NCBI RefSeq assembly: GCF_044068625.1
Contig: NZ_JBIPKH010000001.1
Coordinates: 248,001 to 312,000, forward strand
Direction of reading: 5' to 3'
Length of the DNA stretch: 64,000 bases
Source of the DNA: Desulfurivibrio sp044068625
Lineage (GTDB): Bacteria > Desulfobacterota > Desulfobulbia > Desulfobulbales > Desulfurivibrionaceae
Each line of letters opens with the position of its first letter. The stretch's first letter is position 1. The notes beneath the pieces are model-generated. The model saw only the letters and a list, made by a program, of their open reading frames with translations. It was not told the DNA's origin and did not search any database. This document shows, piece after piece, positions 47,569-56,672 of this stretch. The translations under genes and the position numbers were made by a program.

Positions 47569-49874
47569 AGCTGTTCCAGTTTGGCATAATCCAAATGCAG
47601 GGTCTTGCGCCCATGCCGATCAAAGTTAACCTCCACCGTCCGCAACCCACTCCTTTTCTCCAGCACCCCCAGGCCGAAAAAGGGATGTTTCACCCGGGCC
47701 CCCACGGCAAACTCCGCCTCTGCTCCCGCGCGATTTAAACCGCCGGTCGCCCCACCGTGCGGGGCGGCGGCCACCCGGTCGGAGGCACTTGAGGGGAGAA
47801 AGCGGGAGGCACCATCTCCCGAGGACTGATGAGGTTGCGGAGCCGAACCGGCGGTGGCGGCCAGCAAACCGGGAGGCAATGGGGCCAGGAAGGAGGAGGG
47901 ATCACAGTAGGCGCTGCGGCGATCCACCCCCATGGCCTCCCGGGGATAAACCAGAAAAAGGCGATTTTTAGCCCGGGTGGCAGCCACATAGAGCAACCTT
48001 CTTTCCTCTTCGTACTGTTCCGGACCGGCGGCCTGACCGGAGGGAAACTTGCCCTCCACCAGATGGATCACGAACACCGTATCCCACTCCAGCCCCTTGG
48101 CCGAATGGACGGTGGAGAGAACCAGGCGACCGCCGGTCTCCCCGGCCTCGCCCTCGGCTCCGGGGGGGTCCAGGGCGGCATCGGCCAGAAAATCACGAAT
48201 ATCTTCATAACCGGCCAGCAGCGGCCGCAATTGCTCCAGATCACGTTGCCGCCTGGGGTAGTCATCGGGATAGAGCCGCTGAAAAACTGGCTGATAATAG
48301 ACCAAAACCAGTTCCAGTAAGATGGCGGGGGAAGGCCCGGCCGCCCCCAGATCCTCCAGCAGGGTCAGGAGTCGTTTCATTCCGCCCTGCCAGGATTTGC
48401 CGGCGGGGTAAGCCGCCAGGGCCTCCCGGGCCGCCAACAGCGGATCGGACCCGGGCGCGACCCCGCCAGGATCAGGGCCCAAAGGTAACCGATCGATAAT
48501 ATTGCGGGCGGTTTTGGGGCCGACCTTGTCGATCAGGAGCAAAATTCGATTCCAGGAGAGCCGGTCGGCGGGGTTGCAGAGGACCCGGAAATAGGAGAGC
48601 ACATCCTTGATATGGGCCGATTCGGTCAGCTTCTGCCCCCCCCTTTTCTCAAAAGGGATACCATGGGCGGTCAACTCCAGCTCCAATTTGTAGGAATGGA
48701 AGCCCGAGCGGAACAGCACCGCCATCTGCTCATCGCCCACCCCTTCCCGGCGCAGGGTCAAAATTTTCTCCACCACGAAGCGAGCCTGCCCCCCCTCGTT
48801 GCGGGCGGCGTGCAGGACCGGTTTGACTCCCCCGGTCAGCTTACTGAAAAGCTTTTTGGGGTAGCGCACCGGGGCCGGAGCAATGATCGCGTTGCCCACC
48901 TCCAGAATCTCCGAGGTGCTGCGGTAATTCTCCTCCAGCCGAATCAGGCGGGTACCGGGGAAATGCTCAGGGAACTCCATGATGTTACGAAAATCGGCCC
49001 CCCGGAAGCTGTAGATCGACTGGGCATCATCCCCCACCGCCATCACGTGGTTGCGGGGGGCGGCCATCAAGCGGACAATCTCGGCCTGAATTGGATTGGT
49101 ATCCTGGTACTCGTCCACCAGAATCGCCTGGAAACGCCCGGCCAGCTCCTCCCGCACCTCCCGGTTTTCCCGCAGCAACCGGCGCCAGTAAAGCAACAGG
49201 TCGTCATAGTCCATCAGGCCGTGGGCCTGCTTGAACTTATGATAGTGCTCGTTGATCGCCAAGATATCATCGAGAAATTCCACCAGGTGGCCATGTTCCG
49301 CCTCCACCAGATCGCTGACCGTGGCGCCGACATTGACCGCCTTGCTCAAAATCGCCAGAATCAAACGGCGGGAGGGAAAGCGCTTACCAGCGCCCCCCAG
49401 CCCCAAAGACGATTTGAGCAGGTTGACAATCCCCTCGGCATCCCCCTGATCCAGGATGGTAAAGTTGGCTTCATAGCCCACGTACCGGGCATAGCGGCGA
49501 AGCAGCAGGTTGGCGGTGGCGTGAAAGGTGCCGCCGGTTATCCTGCGGCAGGAATCGTTGAGCAGATAACCGGCCCGCTGGACCATCTCCTGGGCGGCCT
49601 TGCGGGTAAAGGTCAGCAGCAGCAGCTCCTCCGGCGGAATTCCCTGCTCCACCAGCCAGGCCAGGCGATGGACCAGGGTCCGGGTTTTGCCGCTGCCCGC
49701 CCCGGCGATCACCAGGAGTGGGCCGGGCGGCGCGCATACCGCCTCCCGCTGGGCGGAGTTCAACTGGGCCAGGGCCGCCGCCAGCCCCAAGGTTGGGGTG
49801 GCCGCGGCGGAATCAGCGGTTTTACAATTCTGTTGGGGAAAAAGCGAGGGCTGCATGGTGGGCCAATGTAACAT
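47565..49874 (-). CDS. pcrA: UvrD/PcrA-type superfamily 1 DNA helicase
   Basis: The 769-aa product has LNSAQREAVCAPPGPLLVIAG, Walker A AGAGSGKTRTLVHRLAWL, DEYQDTNPIQAEIVRLM, MAVGDDAQSIYSFRGADF, LEENYRSTSEILEVGNAII and STVHSAKGLEWDTVFVIHLV. It ends with a Tudor-like domain (VKHPFFGLGVLEKRSGLRTV) typical of PcrA. It unwinds DNA in repair. Start is uncertain: ATG 49874 or ATG 49856, neither with a strong ribosome binding site. Confidence 0.95.
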   Translation of the reverse strand: MLHWPTMQPSLFPQQNCKTADSAAATPTLGLAAALAQLNSAQREAVCAPPGPLLVIAGAGSGKTRTLVHRLAWLVEQGIPPEELLLLTFTRKAAQEMVQRAGYLLNDSCRRITGGTFHATANLLLRRYARYVGYEANFTILDQGDAEGIVNLLKSSLGLGGAGKRFPSRRLILAILSKAVNVGATVSDLVEAEHGHLVEFLDDILAINEHYHKFKQAHGLMDYDDLLLYWRRLLRENREVREELAGRFQAILVDEYQDTNPIQAEIVRLMAAPRNHVMAVGDDAQSIYSFRGADFRNIMEFPEHFPGTRLIRLEENYRSTSEILEVGNAIIAPAPVRYPKKLFSKLTGGVKPVLHAARNEGGQARFVVEKILTLRREGVGDEQMAVLFRSGFHSYKLELELTAHGIPFEKRGGQKLTESAHIKDVLSYFRVLCNPADRLSWNRILLLIDKVGPKTARNIIDRLPLGPDPGGVAPGSDPLLAAREALAAYPAGKSWQGGMKRLLTLLEDLGAAGPSPAILLELVLVYYQPVFQRLYPDDYPRRQRDLEQLRPLLAGYEDIRDFLADAALDPPGAEGEAGETGGRLVLSTVHSAKGLEWDTVFVIHLVEGKFPSGQAAGPEQYEEERRLLYVAATRAKNRLFLVYPREAMGVDRRSAYCDPSSFLAPLPPGLLAATAGSAPQPHQSSGDGASRFLPSSASDRVAAAPHGGATGGLNRAGAEAEFAVGARVKHPFFGLGVLEKRSGLRTVEVNFDRHGRKTLHLDYAKLEQL

Positions 49875-49901
49875 GGGACGCCGAGCCGGCGGAGAAAAAA
49901 G

Positions 49902-49929
49902 TTGAACTTAACGCCGGGAATGATAATCT
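49902..49929 (+). promoter_or_regulatory. Possible promoter upstream of the 132-aa gene
   Basis: TTGAAC (49902-49907, 4/6), 16-nt spacer, TAATCT (49924-49929, 4/6), about 35 nt before the start codon. Moderate match only. Confidence 0.35.
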
Positions 49930-49968
49930 CAACAAAACCGTAATCAATCATCCCAGGAGAGATCGACC

Positions 49969-50367
49969 ATGAATGAAGCCACCATCAAGGAGTTGCTCAA
50001 CGAGGAAAAACTGGCCGCCCTCTTTCCGGCGGACCGGGCCGATCAGTTCTTCGACGCCCTCTTCGGTGACGCCGCCGAGGGTTCCTACGATATCAAGCTC
50101 TCCTTCGAACGGTATGATGCGAACGCCCGCACCCTGCAACTGGCCCTGGAGCTGCACGAGCGGCCCGGTAAGTGTCTGGCCTGTAACCTGACCTACGGTC
50201 TGCCGGAGGTGTTTTCCCGCCACCCGATCATCAACATCAAGGGCGTGGTGGCGGCCATTGACCAACTGCTGGGGGAGGAGGCCCACTGCAAGGAGTGGCG
50301 ACTGGGGGGCACCCGGGAGTCCTCCAAGGCCCTGCATATCATCCCCTTAATCATCACCATCGAGTAA
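49969..50367 (+). CDS. Conserved deltaproteobacterial protein of unknown function
   Basis: The 132-aa product is rich in LFPADRADQFFDALFGDAAE, GSYDIKLSFERYD, LELHERPGKCLACNLTYGLP and HPIINIKGVV. This is a family I recognise in sulfate-reducing deltaproteobacteria, where databases often carry the misleading name pancreas/duodenum homeobox protein 1. The single Cys pair CLAC could bind a metal or form a disulfide. The ATG at 49969 has CAGGAGAG upstream. Its end overlaps the convergent PHP gene by 21 nt. Function unknown. Confidence 0.85.
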   Translation: MNEATIKELLNEEKLAALFPADRADQFFDALFGDAAEGSYDIKLSFERYDANARTLQLALELHERPGKCLACNLTYGLPEVFSRHPIINIKGVVAAIDQLLGEEAHCKEWRLGGTRESSKALHIIPLIITIE

Positions 50368-51135
50368 CGGCTGGGGGAGGCGCTCAAAAAAGCGGCCCAC
50401 CTCCTCGGGGCGGTGGGCATCGGAGCCGGCGGTCAGGGGCAGTTGAAAACGGGCGGCCCGGGCCAGCAGATCGGGAGTGGGGTAGGCCAATCGGCGGCGA
50501 TGGCTGTATCCGGAGGTGTTGATCTCGAGGGCCATGCCCCGGACGGCCATGGCCTGAAAAATCTGCTCACAGACGGGACCGGCACTCAACTCCGCCAGGG
50601 GGGCCGCCACCTCCGGGTGGTGGCGCAGGGCGGCGTCGAGATGGCAGAGCTGGGTGCCGGGCAGTTGGGTCACCGCCTCGGCCAGCAGGGCGAAATATTG
50701 CTCCAGGGTGCGGGCCACCCCATACTCACTGAAGACCGCCAGGGTCCGGGGGTCATTGCTGAGCAGGTTGTAATGGCGGGAGCCGATGGCCAGAAAATGG
50801 CAGGAGAGCCCCACCCGATCCCAGCGGTGGGTCGCCAGGAATTCCCGAATCGCCGGCAGCTCCCGGGGGTTGTACCCCACCTCCACCCCCAGGCCGATCT
50901 CGATCATGTCGGCATAACGGCGGCGCAACCGCTCCCCCTCCCGCCGATAGTAAACAAAATCATCGGGCCCCAGCCAGCACTGGTAATCGTTGATGATGCC
51001 GGCCTCGAAATGCTCCAGGAAAAAGATCCGGTGCAGCCCCCGGTCCAGGGCCGCCTGGACGTACTGCTCCATCTCCCCCACCGCATGGCGGCAAAGGGCG
51101 GTATGAACATGCCCATCGGTGCTGGAATCTAACAT
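50347..51135 (-). CDS. PHP-domain phosphatase, HisJ-like
   Basis: This encodes 262 aa from the ATG at 51135. Metal-binding motifs of the PHP fold are present: DGHVHTALCRHA, FFLEHFEAG, GLGVEVGYNPREL, HFLAIGSRHYN, CHLDAALRHHPE and LTAGSDAHRPEEVG. The closest match is HisK-type histidinol-phosphatase, but other PHP phosphoesterases are possible. No other histidine genes are nearby. Its 3' end overlaps the convergent gene at 49969-50367. Confidence 0.88.
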   Translation of the reverse strand: MLDSSTDGHVHTALCRHAVGEMEQYVQAALDRGLHRIFFLEHFEAGIINDYQCWLGPDDFVYYRREGERLRRRYADMIEIGLGVEVGYNPRELPAIREFLATHRWDRVGLSCHFLAIGSRHYNLLSNDPRTLAVFSEYGVARTLEQYFALLAEAVTQLPGTQLCHLDAALRHHPEVAAPLAELSAGPVCEQIFQAMAVRGMALEINTSGYSHRRRLAYPTPDLLARAARFQLPLTAGSDAHRPEEVGRFFERLPQPLLDGDD

Positions 51136-51149
51136 AAAACGCAAACTGC

Positions 51150-51338
51150 TCAGGCGTTGCCGCGGGGGAAGAAGTGGATAAAACCATCAATCTCGGAAGT
51201 GTCACAGATCTTGCCGAAACCGAACTCGATGAACGGCTCAAGACCTTCCACCGGTACGGCGAAGGAGTCTCCTCCGGGCATGTGGTAGACAACGGCCCGG
51301 ACCTTGGTCAAGTCGATGTTCTTGCTGGGTACTTTCAT
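51150..51338 (-). CDS. Small conserved protein, function unknown
   Basis: This encodes 62 aa from an ATG at 51338 with GAGGTT upstream; a GTG at 51401 would extend it to 83 aa. The sequence VRAVVYHMPGGDSFAVPVEG and FIEFGFGKICDTSEIDGFIHF looks folded, with alternating hydrophobics. It sits 14 nt before the PHP gene start and about 110 nt after ftsK, on the same strand. I do not recognise a named family. Confidence 0.6.
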   Translation of the reverse strand: MKVPSKNIDLTKVRAVVYHMPGGDSFAVPVEGLEPFIEFGFGKICDTSEIDGFIHFFPRGNA

Positions 51339-51451
51339 ATCGTCAACCTCATGGGGTAGATGGCCGGTAAAGCGTCCGTCACTTTCCCATACCTTAAACA
51401 CTATATCGGCTTTGGCAAGCCTTACCCCAAGGTTAATCTGACAACAAAACG

Positions 51452-53761
51452 CTAATAGCTTTTGCGAACCAGAACCTCCCGACCCTTGGCGCCATCGGCC
51501 GGGCCGACAATCCCCTCCTTCTCCATGGTTTCGATCATCCGGGCGGCCCGGTTGTAGCCCACCCGCAGCCGCCGTTGAACCATGGAGATCGAAGCCTGGC
51601 CGGTTTCGGTGACCAGGGCCACCGCCCGATCGTAGTGTTCATCCAGGGTGCCATCCTCCTCGGCCTCTTCCCCCGCCGCCGTTTCCTCGGCAAACTCCAG
51701 CACCGAGGCGTCATATTCCGCCGCTCCCTGTTCCTTGAGAAAGGCGACGATCCGGCCGATCTCCGCCTCGGAGATATAGGCCCCGTGGATCCGCTGCAGC
51801 TTGGAGGTGCCCGGGGGCATGAAGAGCATGTCACCGGCCCCCAGCAGGTGTTCGGCCCCACTGCCGTCGAGGATGGTCCGGGAATCGATCTTGGAGGAGA
51901 CCTTGAAGGACATCCGGGTGGGAAAGTTGGCCTTGATTAAACCGGTCAGAACATCCACCGAAGGGCGCTGGGTGGCCAGGATCAAGTGCATTCCGGCCGC
52001 CCGGGCCATCTGGGCCAGGCGGGCCACCGCGTCCTCGACTTCGCGGGAGGAGACCATCATCAGATCGGCCAGCTCGTCGATGATGATCACGATCAGGGGC
52101 AGCTTCTCCTCGGCCTCCTGGTTGTAGCCGGCCAGGCTCTTGACCCGGGCCTCCTCCATTAGCTGGTAACGCCGCTCCATCTCCCGCACCGCCCACTGCA
52201 GGGCCCGGCTGGCCAGCTTGGGATCAACCACCACCGGATGAAGCAGGTGGGGAATATTTTCATAGCAGGAGAGCTCAATCCGCTTGGGATCAACCAGCAG
52301 CAGCCGCACCTCGGCCGGCGTGGCATTGTAGAGAATGCTGCAGATGATGGTATTGACCGCCACGCTCTTGCCGGAACCGGTGGCCCCGGCGATCAGCAGA
52401 TGGGGCATCCGAGCCAGATCGGCCACCACCGGATTGCCAACCACGTCCATCCCCAGGCCGATGGTCAACCGGGAGTTGGTCTGCTGAAAACTTTCATGGG
52501 CGATGATGTCACGCACCGGCACCATCTGGCGGCGGGGGTTGGGAATCTCAATCCCGATCGCCCCCTTGCCGGGCAGGGAGCCGGCGATCCGAACACTCTC
52601 CACTTTGAGGCCCAAAGCCAGATCCTCGGCCAGGGAGACGATCCGATTAATCTTGACCCCGGGCGCCGGCGCAAACTCGTAGGTGGTGATCACCGGGCCC
52701 GGGGAGATCCCCACCACCTTGCCGACCACATTGAAGTCGGCCAGCTTATCCTCCAGCTGCTTGCTGACCCCCAGGTAGTACTCCCGGTCGGGCCCCTGTT
52801 CCCGGCTGGGCGCCCGATCCAACAGGGAAAGCGAGGGCAGGCGGTATTCGCCGCCGGCCTCCAGGGGCTGCAGCTGAAAAGAGTCCTCATCCTGGGCCAC
52901 CTTCTCCCGCTTGCCCCGACCCCGCCCCGTGCCGGACGGCGCTTCCTCGTCATCCCCCTCGTCCTGCTCCAGAAGAGCCAAATCAAGATCGAAGAAGTTG
53001 ACCTGGGGGGGATCGGCAATGGGTGTTTGGATATTGATCGGAGCAACCCCGACCTCCTCAGCCCCCTGCTTCAGGCGGGAACGTTGCCAGGATCGCACCT
53101 CATCGATTCTCTGGCCCAGCCAGCCGCGGAGGCCGCCTCCCAAAACCCACAGCCGTTGACCACCCGCCGCCAGCCGTTTACTGAACAGATAGGGAGAGAA
53201 CTCCAGGGTAAGCATCAGGGAGATAATAAAAAGGGCCAGAAAAAAGAGAAATGAACCGGGGCCACCCAGAATCCGGTGGCCGAAACCGGCCAACAGGCCG
53301 CCAAGATAGCCGGCCTGGGGATAGTGATTGCCGAACAGGCTCAATACCTCGCCGCCATTGAGCCCGGCCAGGCTGCTGCCGGCCAGCAGCAGACCGCTGG
53401 TGCCCACCAGCACCAGGGGTAGCCGGCGAAAGGTAAAACCGGGGGAAAAGCCCTGCAGTGAGAGCGTCAGCAGCAGCAGGGGGAGCAAAAAAGCGCTGAT
53501 CCCCAGAAAACTCAGCACCATTTCGGCCACCACCCGGCCCACCGCCCCGCCCCAGTTGGGAGCAAGGTCAACCCCGCCTTCGGCGGCCAAGCCACCGACT
53601 TCCCCCCGCGAGGTCCAGAGGTCACCGGCAGCGGAGCCGGCTGCGGGAGGCAAAGAGTAGCTGACCAGACAAACCAGCAGGAAAAGGCTCACAAAAAGCC
53701 CGGCCACCGAAGCAATCTCCCGCCCCAGGCCAGGAGATGATCCACTAGCGCCTAATCGCAT
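51452..53761 (-). CDS. ftsK: DNA translocase FtsK
   Basis: The 769-aa product has four N-terminal membrane helices (about 15-180), a linker, then the motor: ISPGPVITTYEFAPAPGVKI, SVRIAGSLPGKGAIGIEIPN, Walker A AGATGSGKSVAVNTIICSIL (near 464), PLIVIIIDELADLMM, HLILATQRPSVDVLTG. The gamma winged helix (SISMVQRRLRVGYNRAARMI) at the end reads KOPS sites. It moves the chromosome terminus through the division septum. It is shorter than E. coli FtsK because of a short linker. The ATG overlaps nusB by 10 nt. Confidence 0.96.
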   Translation of the reverse strand: MRLGASGSSPGLGREIASVAGLFVSLFLLVCLVSYSLPPAAGSAAGDLWTSRGEVGGLAAEGGVDLAPNWGGAVGRVVAEMVLSFLGISAFLLPLLLLTLSLQGFSPGFTFRRLPLVLVGTSGLLLAGSSLAGLNGGEVLSLFGNHYPQAGYLGGLLAGFGHRILGGPGSFLFFLALFIISLMLTLEFSPYLFSKRLAAGGQRLWVLGGGLRGWLGQRIDEVRSWQRSRLKQGAEEVGVAPINIQTPIADPPQVNFFDLDLALLEQDEGDDEEAPSGTGRGRGKREKVAQDEDSFQLQPLEAGGEYRLPSLSLLDRAPSREQGPDREYYLGVSKQLEDKLADFNVVGKVVGISPGPVITTYEFAPAPGVKINRIVSLAEDLALGLKVESVRIAGSLPGKGAIGIEIPNPRRQMVPVRDIIAHESFQQTNSRLTIGLGMDVVGNPVVADLARMPHLLIAGATGSGKSVAVNTIICSILYNATPAEVRLLLVDPKRIELSCYENIPHLLHPVVVDPKLASRALQWAVREMERRYQLMEEARVKSLAGYNQEAEEKLPLIVIIIDELADLMMVSSREVEDAVARLAQMARAAGMHLILATQRPSVDVLTGLIKANFPTRMSFKVSSKIDSRTILDGSGAEHLLGAGDMLFMPPGTSKLQRIHGAYISEAEIGRIVAFLKEQGAAEYDASVLEFAEETAAGEEAEEDGTLDEHYDRAVALVTETGQASISMVQRRLRVGYNRAARMIETMEKEGIVGPADGAKGREVLVRKSY

Positions 53762-54156
53762 TTTCCCCTTACTGCGTCGAGGATGCCATTGATAAAGGCC
53801 GGGGAGTCGTCAGCGCCATACCGTTTAGCCAGCTCAATCGCCTCATCGATCGCCACCCCGGCCGGCACTCCTTCGGCAAAGCGAAATTCATAAACGGCTA
53901 TCCGCATGATATTACGATCAATAACCGACATTCTCGCCAGGCGCCAGTTGGCGGCGCAGCCCTCAATGGCGGCATCGATCGCTTCCCGGTTGGCGACAAC
54001 TCCGGCCACCAACTCCCGCCCATAGGGCAAGGCCTTACGGTTGATCTCGAAATTGTCACACATGATTGCCAGGGTGTCAAGGGCGGGAAGATCGACCAGC
54101 TCCCCCTGGTAGAGGGCCTGCAGCGCCAGCTCCCGTGCTTTACGGCGAATGCCCAT
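53752..54156 (-). CDS. nusB: Transcription antitermination factor NusB
   Basis: The 134-aa product has the NusB helices: GIRRKARELALQALYQGELV, VANREAIDAAIEGCAANWRL, RMSVIDRNIMRIAVYEFRF, GVPAGVAIDEAIELAKRYG and SPAFINGILDAV. It binds boxA with S10 for rRNA antitermination. It follows ribH by 6 nt, the common rib-nusB arrangement. Confidence 0.96.
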   Translation of the reverse strand: MGIRRKARELALQALYQGELVDLPALDTLAIMCDNFEINRKALPYGRELVAGVVANREAIDAAIEGCAANWRLARMSVIDRNIMRIAVYEFRFAEGVPAGVAIDEAIELAKRYGADDSPAFINGILDAVRGKCD

Positions 54157-54162
54157 AAAGTT

Positions 54163-54630
54163 CTAGGCCAGTTTGCCGAGCAGATCGACCATCTCAATCG
54201 CCACCGTCGCGCACTCGGACCCCTTGTTGCCGGCCTTGGAACCGGCCCGTTCAATGGCCTGTTCAATGGTATCGGTGGTCAGCACCCCGAAGATCACCGG
54301 CAGACCGGTATCCATCCCCACCTGGGCGATCCCTTTGGCCGCTTCATTGGCCACAAAATCGAAATGGGGGGTGGCGCCGCGGATAATCACCCCCAGGCAG
54401 ATCACCGCGTCATAACGCCCGGAGCGGGCCATCTTGCCGGCCACCAGGGGGATCTCGTAGGCGCCGGGCACCCGGGCCACTTCGATATCCTTCTCCTCGG
54501 CCCCGGAGCGGAGCAAGGTGTCAAGGGCCCCCTCCAGCAACCGCTCGGCGATAAAGGAGTTGAAGCGGGAAACGATGATTCCGAACTTTTTGCCGGAAGC
54601 CTGCAGATTACCTTCGATATACTTGACCAT
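54163..54630 (-). CDS. ribH: 6,7-dimethyl-8-ribityllumazine synthase
   Basis: The 155-aa product has FGIIVSRFNSFIAERLLEGA, EVARVPGAYEIPLVAGKMA, AVICLGVIIRGATPHFDFVA and PVIFGVLTTDTIEQAIERAG. It condenses the pyrimidine intermediate with dihydroxybutanone phosphate, in the riboflavin pathway. The ATG at 54630 has AAAGGAG upstream. Confidence 0.97.
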   Translation of the reverse strand: MVKYIEGNLQASGKKFGIIVSRFNSFIAERLLEGALDTLLRSGAEEKDIEVARVPGAYEIPLVAGKMARSGRYDAVICLGVIIRGATPHFDFVANEAAKGIAQVGMDTGLPVIFGVLTTDTIEQAIERAGSKAGNKGSECATVAIEMVDLLGKLA

Positions 54631-54645
54631 CTCCTGCTCTCCTTT

Positions 54646-55887
54646 CTAGGGTTCATTGCGGGCCAATTGGCCGGCCGCCTTGCTGTAGGCCAGACGCTCC
54701 AGCATATGCCCCATCTTGTCCTTTTTGGTTTTGAGATACTGCACATTTTCCGGTTCGGCCTCCATCTCAATGGGCAGCCGATCGGTGACTTGGAGCCCAT
54801 AACCCTCCAGGCCGATGATCTTTTTGGGATTATTGGTCAGCAGCCGCATCTTGCGCACCCCCAGATCCCGCAGGATCTGGGCGCCGATCCCATAATCGCG
54901 CAGATCGGGTTTGAAGCCCAGCTCCAAATTGGCCTCCACCGTATCCATCCCCTGGTCCTGCAGGGCGTAAGCCTTGAGTTTGTTGACCAGACCGATGCCA
55001 CGCCCCTCCTGCATCATGTAAAGCAGCACCCCCATTCCTTCGCGGTCGATCATCCGCAGGGCGTTGAAGAGCTGGCCGCCGCAGTCGCAGCGTTTGGAGC
55101 CGAACACATCGCCGGTGAGGCAAGCGGAGTGAACCCGGACCAGGATATCCTGTTCCGGGTCGATCTTACCCTTGATCAGGGCCACATGCTCCAGATTATC
55201 CACATCGTTGCTGTAAACAATGGCATGGAACTCGCCATGCATGGTGGGCAACCGCACCTCGGCGGCCCGGTGTACCAGCTTGTCCATCCGAACCCGATAG
55301 GCCACCAAGTCGGCAATAGTGGCGATTTTAAGATCATGTTTTTTGGCAAATTCCTGCAGATCCGGCATCCGGGCCATGGTGCCGTCATCCTTCATGATCT
55401 CGCAGATCACCCCGGCGGGGTTAAGCCCGGCCAAGCGGGAGAGATCCACCGAGCCTTCGGTCTGACCGGTGCGCACCAATACTCCACCCTTCTTGGCCCG
55501 CAGCGGGAAAATATGGCCGGGGCTGACCAGATCCTCCGGCTTGGCCTCGGGGTTGGCGGCCACCAGGATGGTCCGGGCCCGGTCGGCGGCGGAGATTCCC
55601 GTGGTCACCCCGGTGCGGGCCTCAATGCTCACCGTAAAGGCGGTCTCGAAAGGAGAGCGATTGTGCTGAACCATCATCGGCAACTGTAGGCGCTCAAGTT
55701 GCTCGGGAGTCAGGGTCAGGCAGATCAATCCCCGCCCGTGGGTGGCCATGAAGTTGATCGCCTCGGGGGTGGCCTTTTCAGCCGCCATATAGAGATCGCC
55801 TTCGTTTTCCCGGTCCTCGTCATCCACCAGGATAATCATCTTCCCGGCCCTGATATCCTCAATTACCTCTTCGATGGAACTGATCAT
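54646..55887 (-). CDS. ribBA: Bifunctional DHBP synthase/GTP cyclohydrolase II
   Basis: This encodes 413 aa from the ATG at 55887 (GGGAGAG 6 nt upstream), rejecting nearby GTG and ATG in frame. The DHBP synthase half (about 1-205) has ILVDDEDRENEGDLYMAAEK, ATHGRGLICL and GHIFPLRAKKGGVLVRTGQT. The cyclohydrolase II half has VRVHSACLTGDVFGSKRCDC and YMMQEGRGIGLVNKLKAYAL, with the zinc Cys residues intact. It supplies both riboflavin precursors. Confidence 0.97.
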   Translation of the reverse strand: MISSIEEVIEDIRAGKMIILVDDEDRENEGDLYMAAEKATPEAINFMATHGRGLICLTLTPEQLERLQLPMMVQHNRSPFETAFTVSIEARTGVTTGISAADRARTILVAANPEAKPEDLVSPGHIFPLRAKKGGVLVRTGQTEGSVDLSRLAGLNPAGVICEIMKDDGTMARMPDLQEFAKKHDLKIATIADLVAYRVRMDKLVHRAAEVRLPTMHGEFHAIVYSNDVDNLEHVALIKGKIDPEQDILVRVHSACLTGDVFGSKRCDCGGQLFNALRMIDREGMGVLLYMMQEGRGIGLVNKLKAYALQDQGMDTVEANLELGFKPDLRDYGIGAQILRDLGVRKMRLLTNNPKKIIGLEGYGLQVTDRLPIEMEAEPENVQYLKTKKDKMGHMLERLAYSKAAGQLARNEP

Positions 55888-55961
55888 GATCATCTCTCCC
55901 ACGATACTTTACTGGATGCGGTGCTCCCGCCAGCGGAAACCCTGCGCAAAAAATTGGTATA

Positions 55962-56630
55962 CTACCTTAAAAAACCATGTTCCGCCAGAAAAGCCGGATT
56001 GATGCCGGCAGCCGGCGCCGGCTGCCCGGAATTGCTCGAATCGCCGGGAGCCAGGAGCTTCTCCACGTACTTACCAATCAGATCCACCTCCAGATTTACC
56101 TGCCCCCCCACCACCAGACCACCCAGGGTCGTGATCGCCAGGGTGTGGGGGATGATCGACACACTGAAACTGCGCTGATCAACCCGGTTTACCGTTAAAC
56201 TTATCCCGTCGATGGTGATTGAACCCTTCTCGATAATATATTTGCCCAGCCCTGCGGGCACGGCGAAGGTAAAGAGGGTGAACTCCCCCAAAGGTTCCCG
56301 GGCCAGCACCGCCGCCACCGCGTCCACATGGCCGCTGACCAGGTGACCACCCAGGCGGTCACTGAGCCGCAGGGCCCGCTCCAGGTTGACCTCCGAGCCG
56401 GCAGTCAAACGTCCCAGATTGGTCCGGGTCAGACTTTCGGGGGAAACGTCGGCCAAAAAACGGTTACCGCGAATCTCGCGGGCGGTCAGACAGACCCCGT
56501 TGACGGCGATACTCTCCCCCTCCACCGGATCGGTCAGGGCGAAATCGGTCTGCAGACCGAAGGTCACCCCACCGCCGGCGGGCCGCTTTGCGATGATTTT
56601 ACCCTTACCCAGAATAATTCCGGTAAACAT
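55962..56630 (-). CDS. ribE: Riboflavin synthase (alpha)
   Basis: The 222-aa product has the two-fold repeat of riboflavin synthase: MFTGIILGKGKI, GESIAVNGVCLTAREI, DVSPESLTRTNLGRL, LGGHLVSGHVDAVA and GSITIDGISLTVNRVD, IIPHTLAITTLG. It dismutates lumazine to riboflavin. The C-terminal 25 residues (DSSNSGQPAPAAG) are an extension. The ATG at 56630 has AGGCAGGAG upstream. No FMN riboswitch was found in this cluster. Confidence 0.95.
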   Translation of the reverse strand: MFTGIILGKGKIIAKRPAGGGVTFGLQTDFALTDPVEGESIAVNGVCLTAREIRGNRFLADVSPESLTRTNLGRLTAGSEVNLERALRLSDRLGGHLVSGHVDAVAAVLAREPLGEFTLFTFAVPAGLGKYIIEKGSITIDGISLTVNRVDQRSFSVSIIPHTLAITTLGGLVVGGQVNLEVDLIGKYVEKLLAPGDSSNSGQPAPAAGINPAFLAEHGFLR

Positions 56631-56672
56631 GCTCCTGCCTCACGTTAAGATCACCCCGGCGGGAAGCCGGTT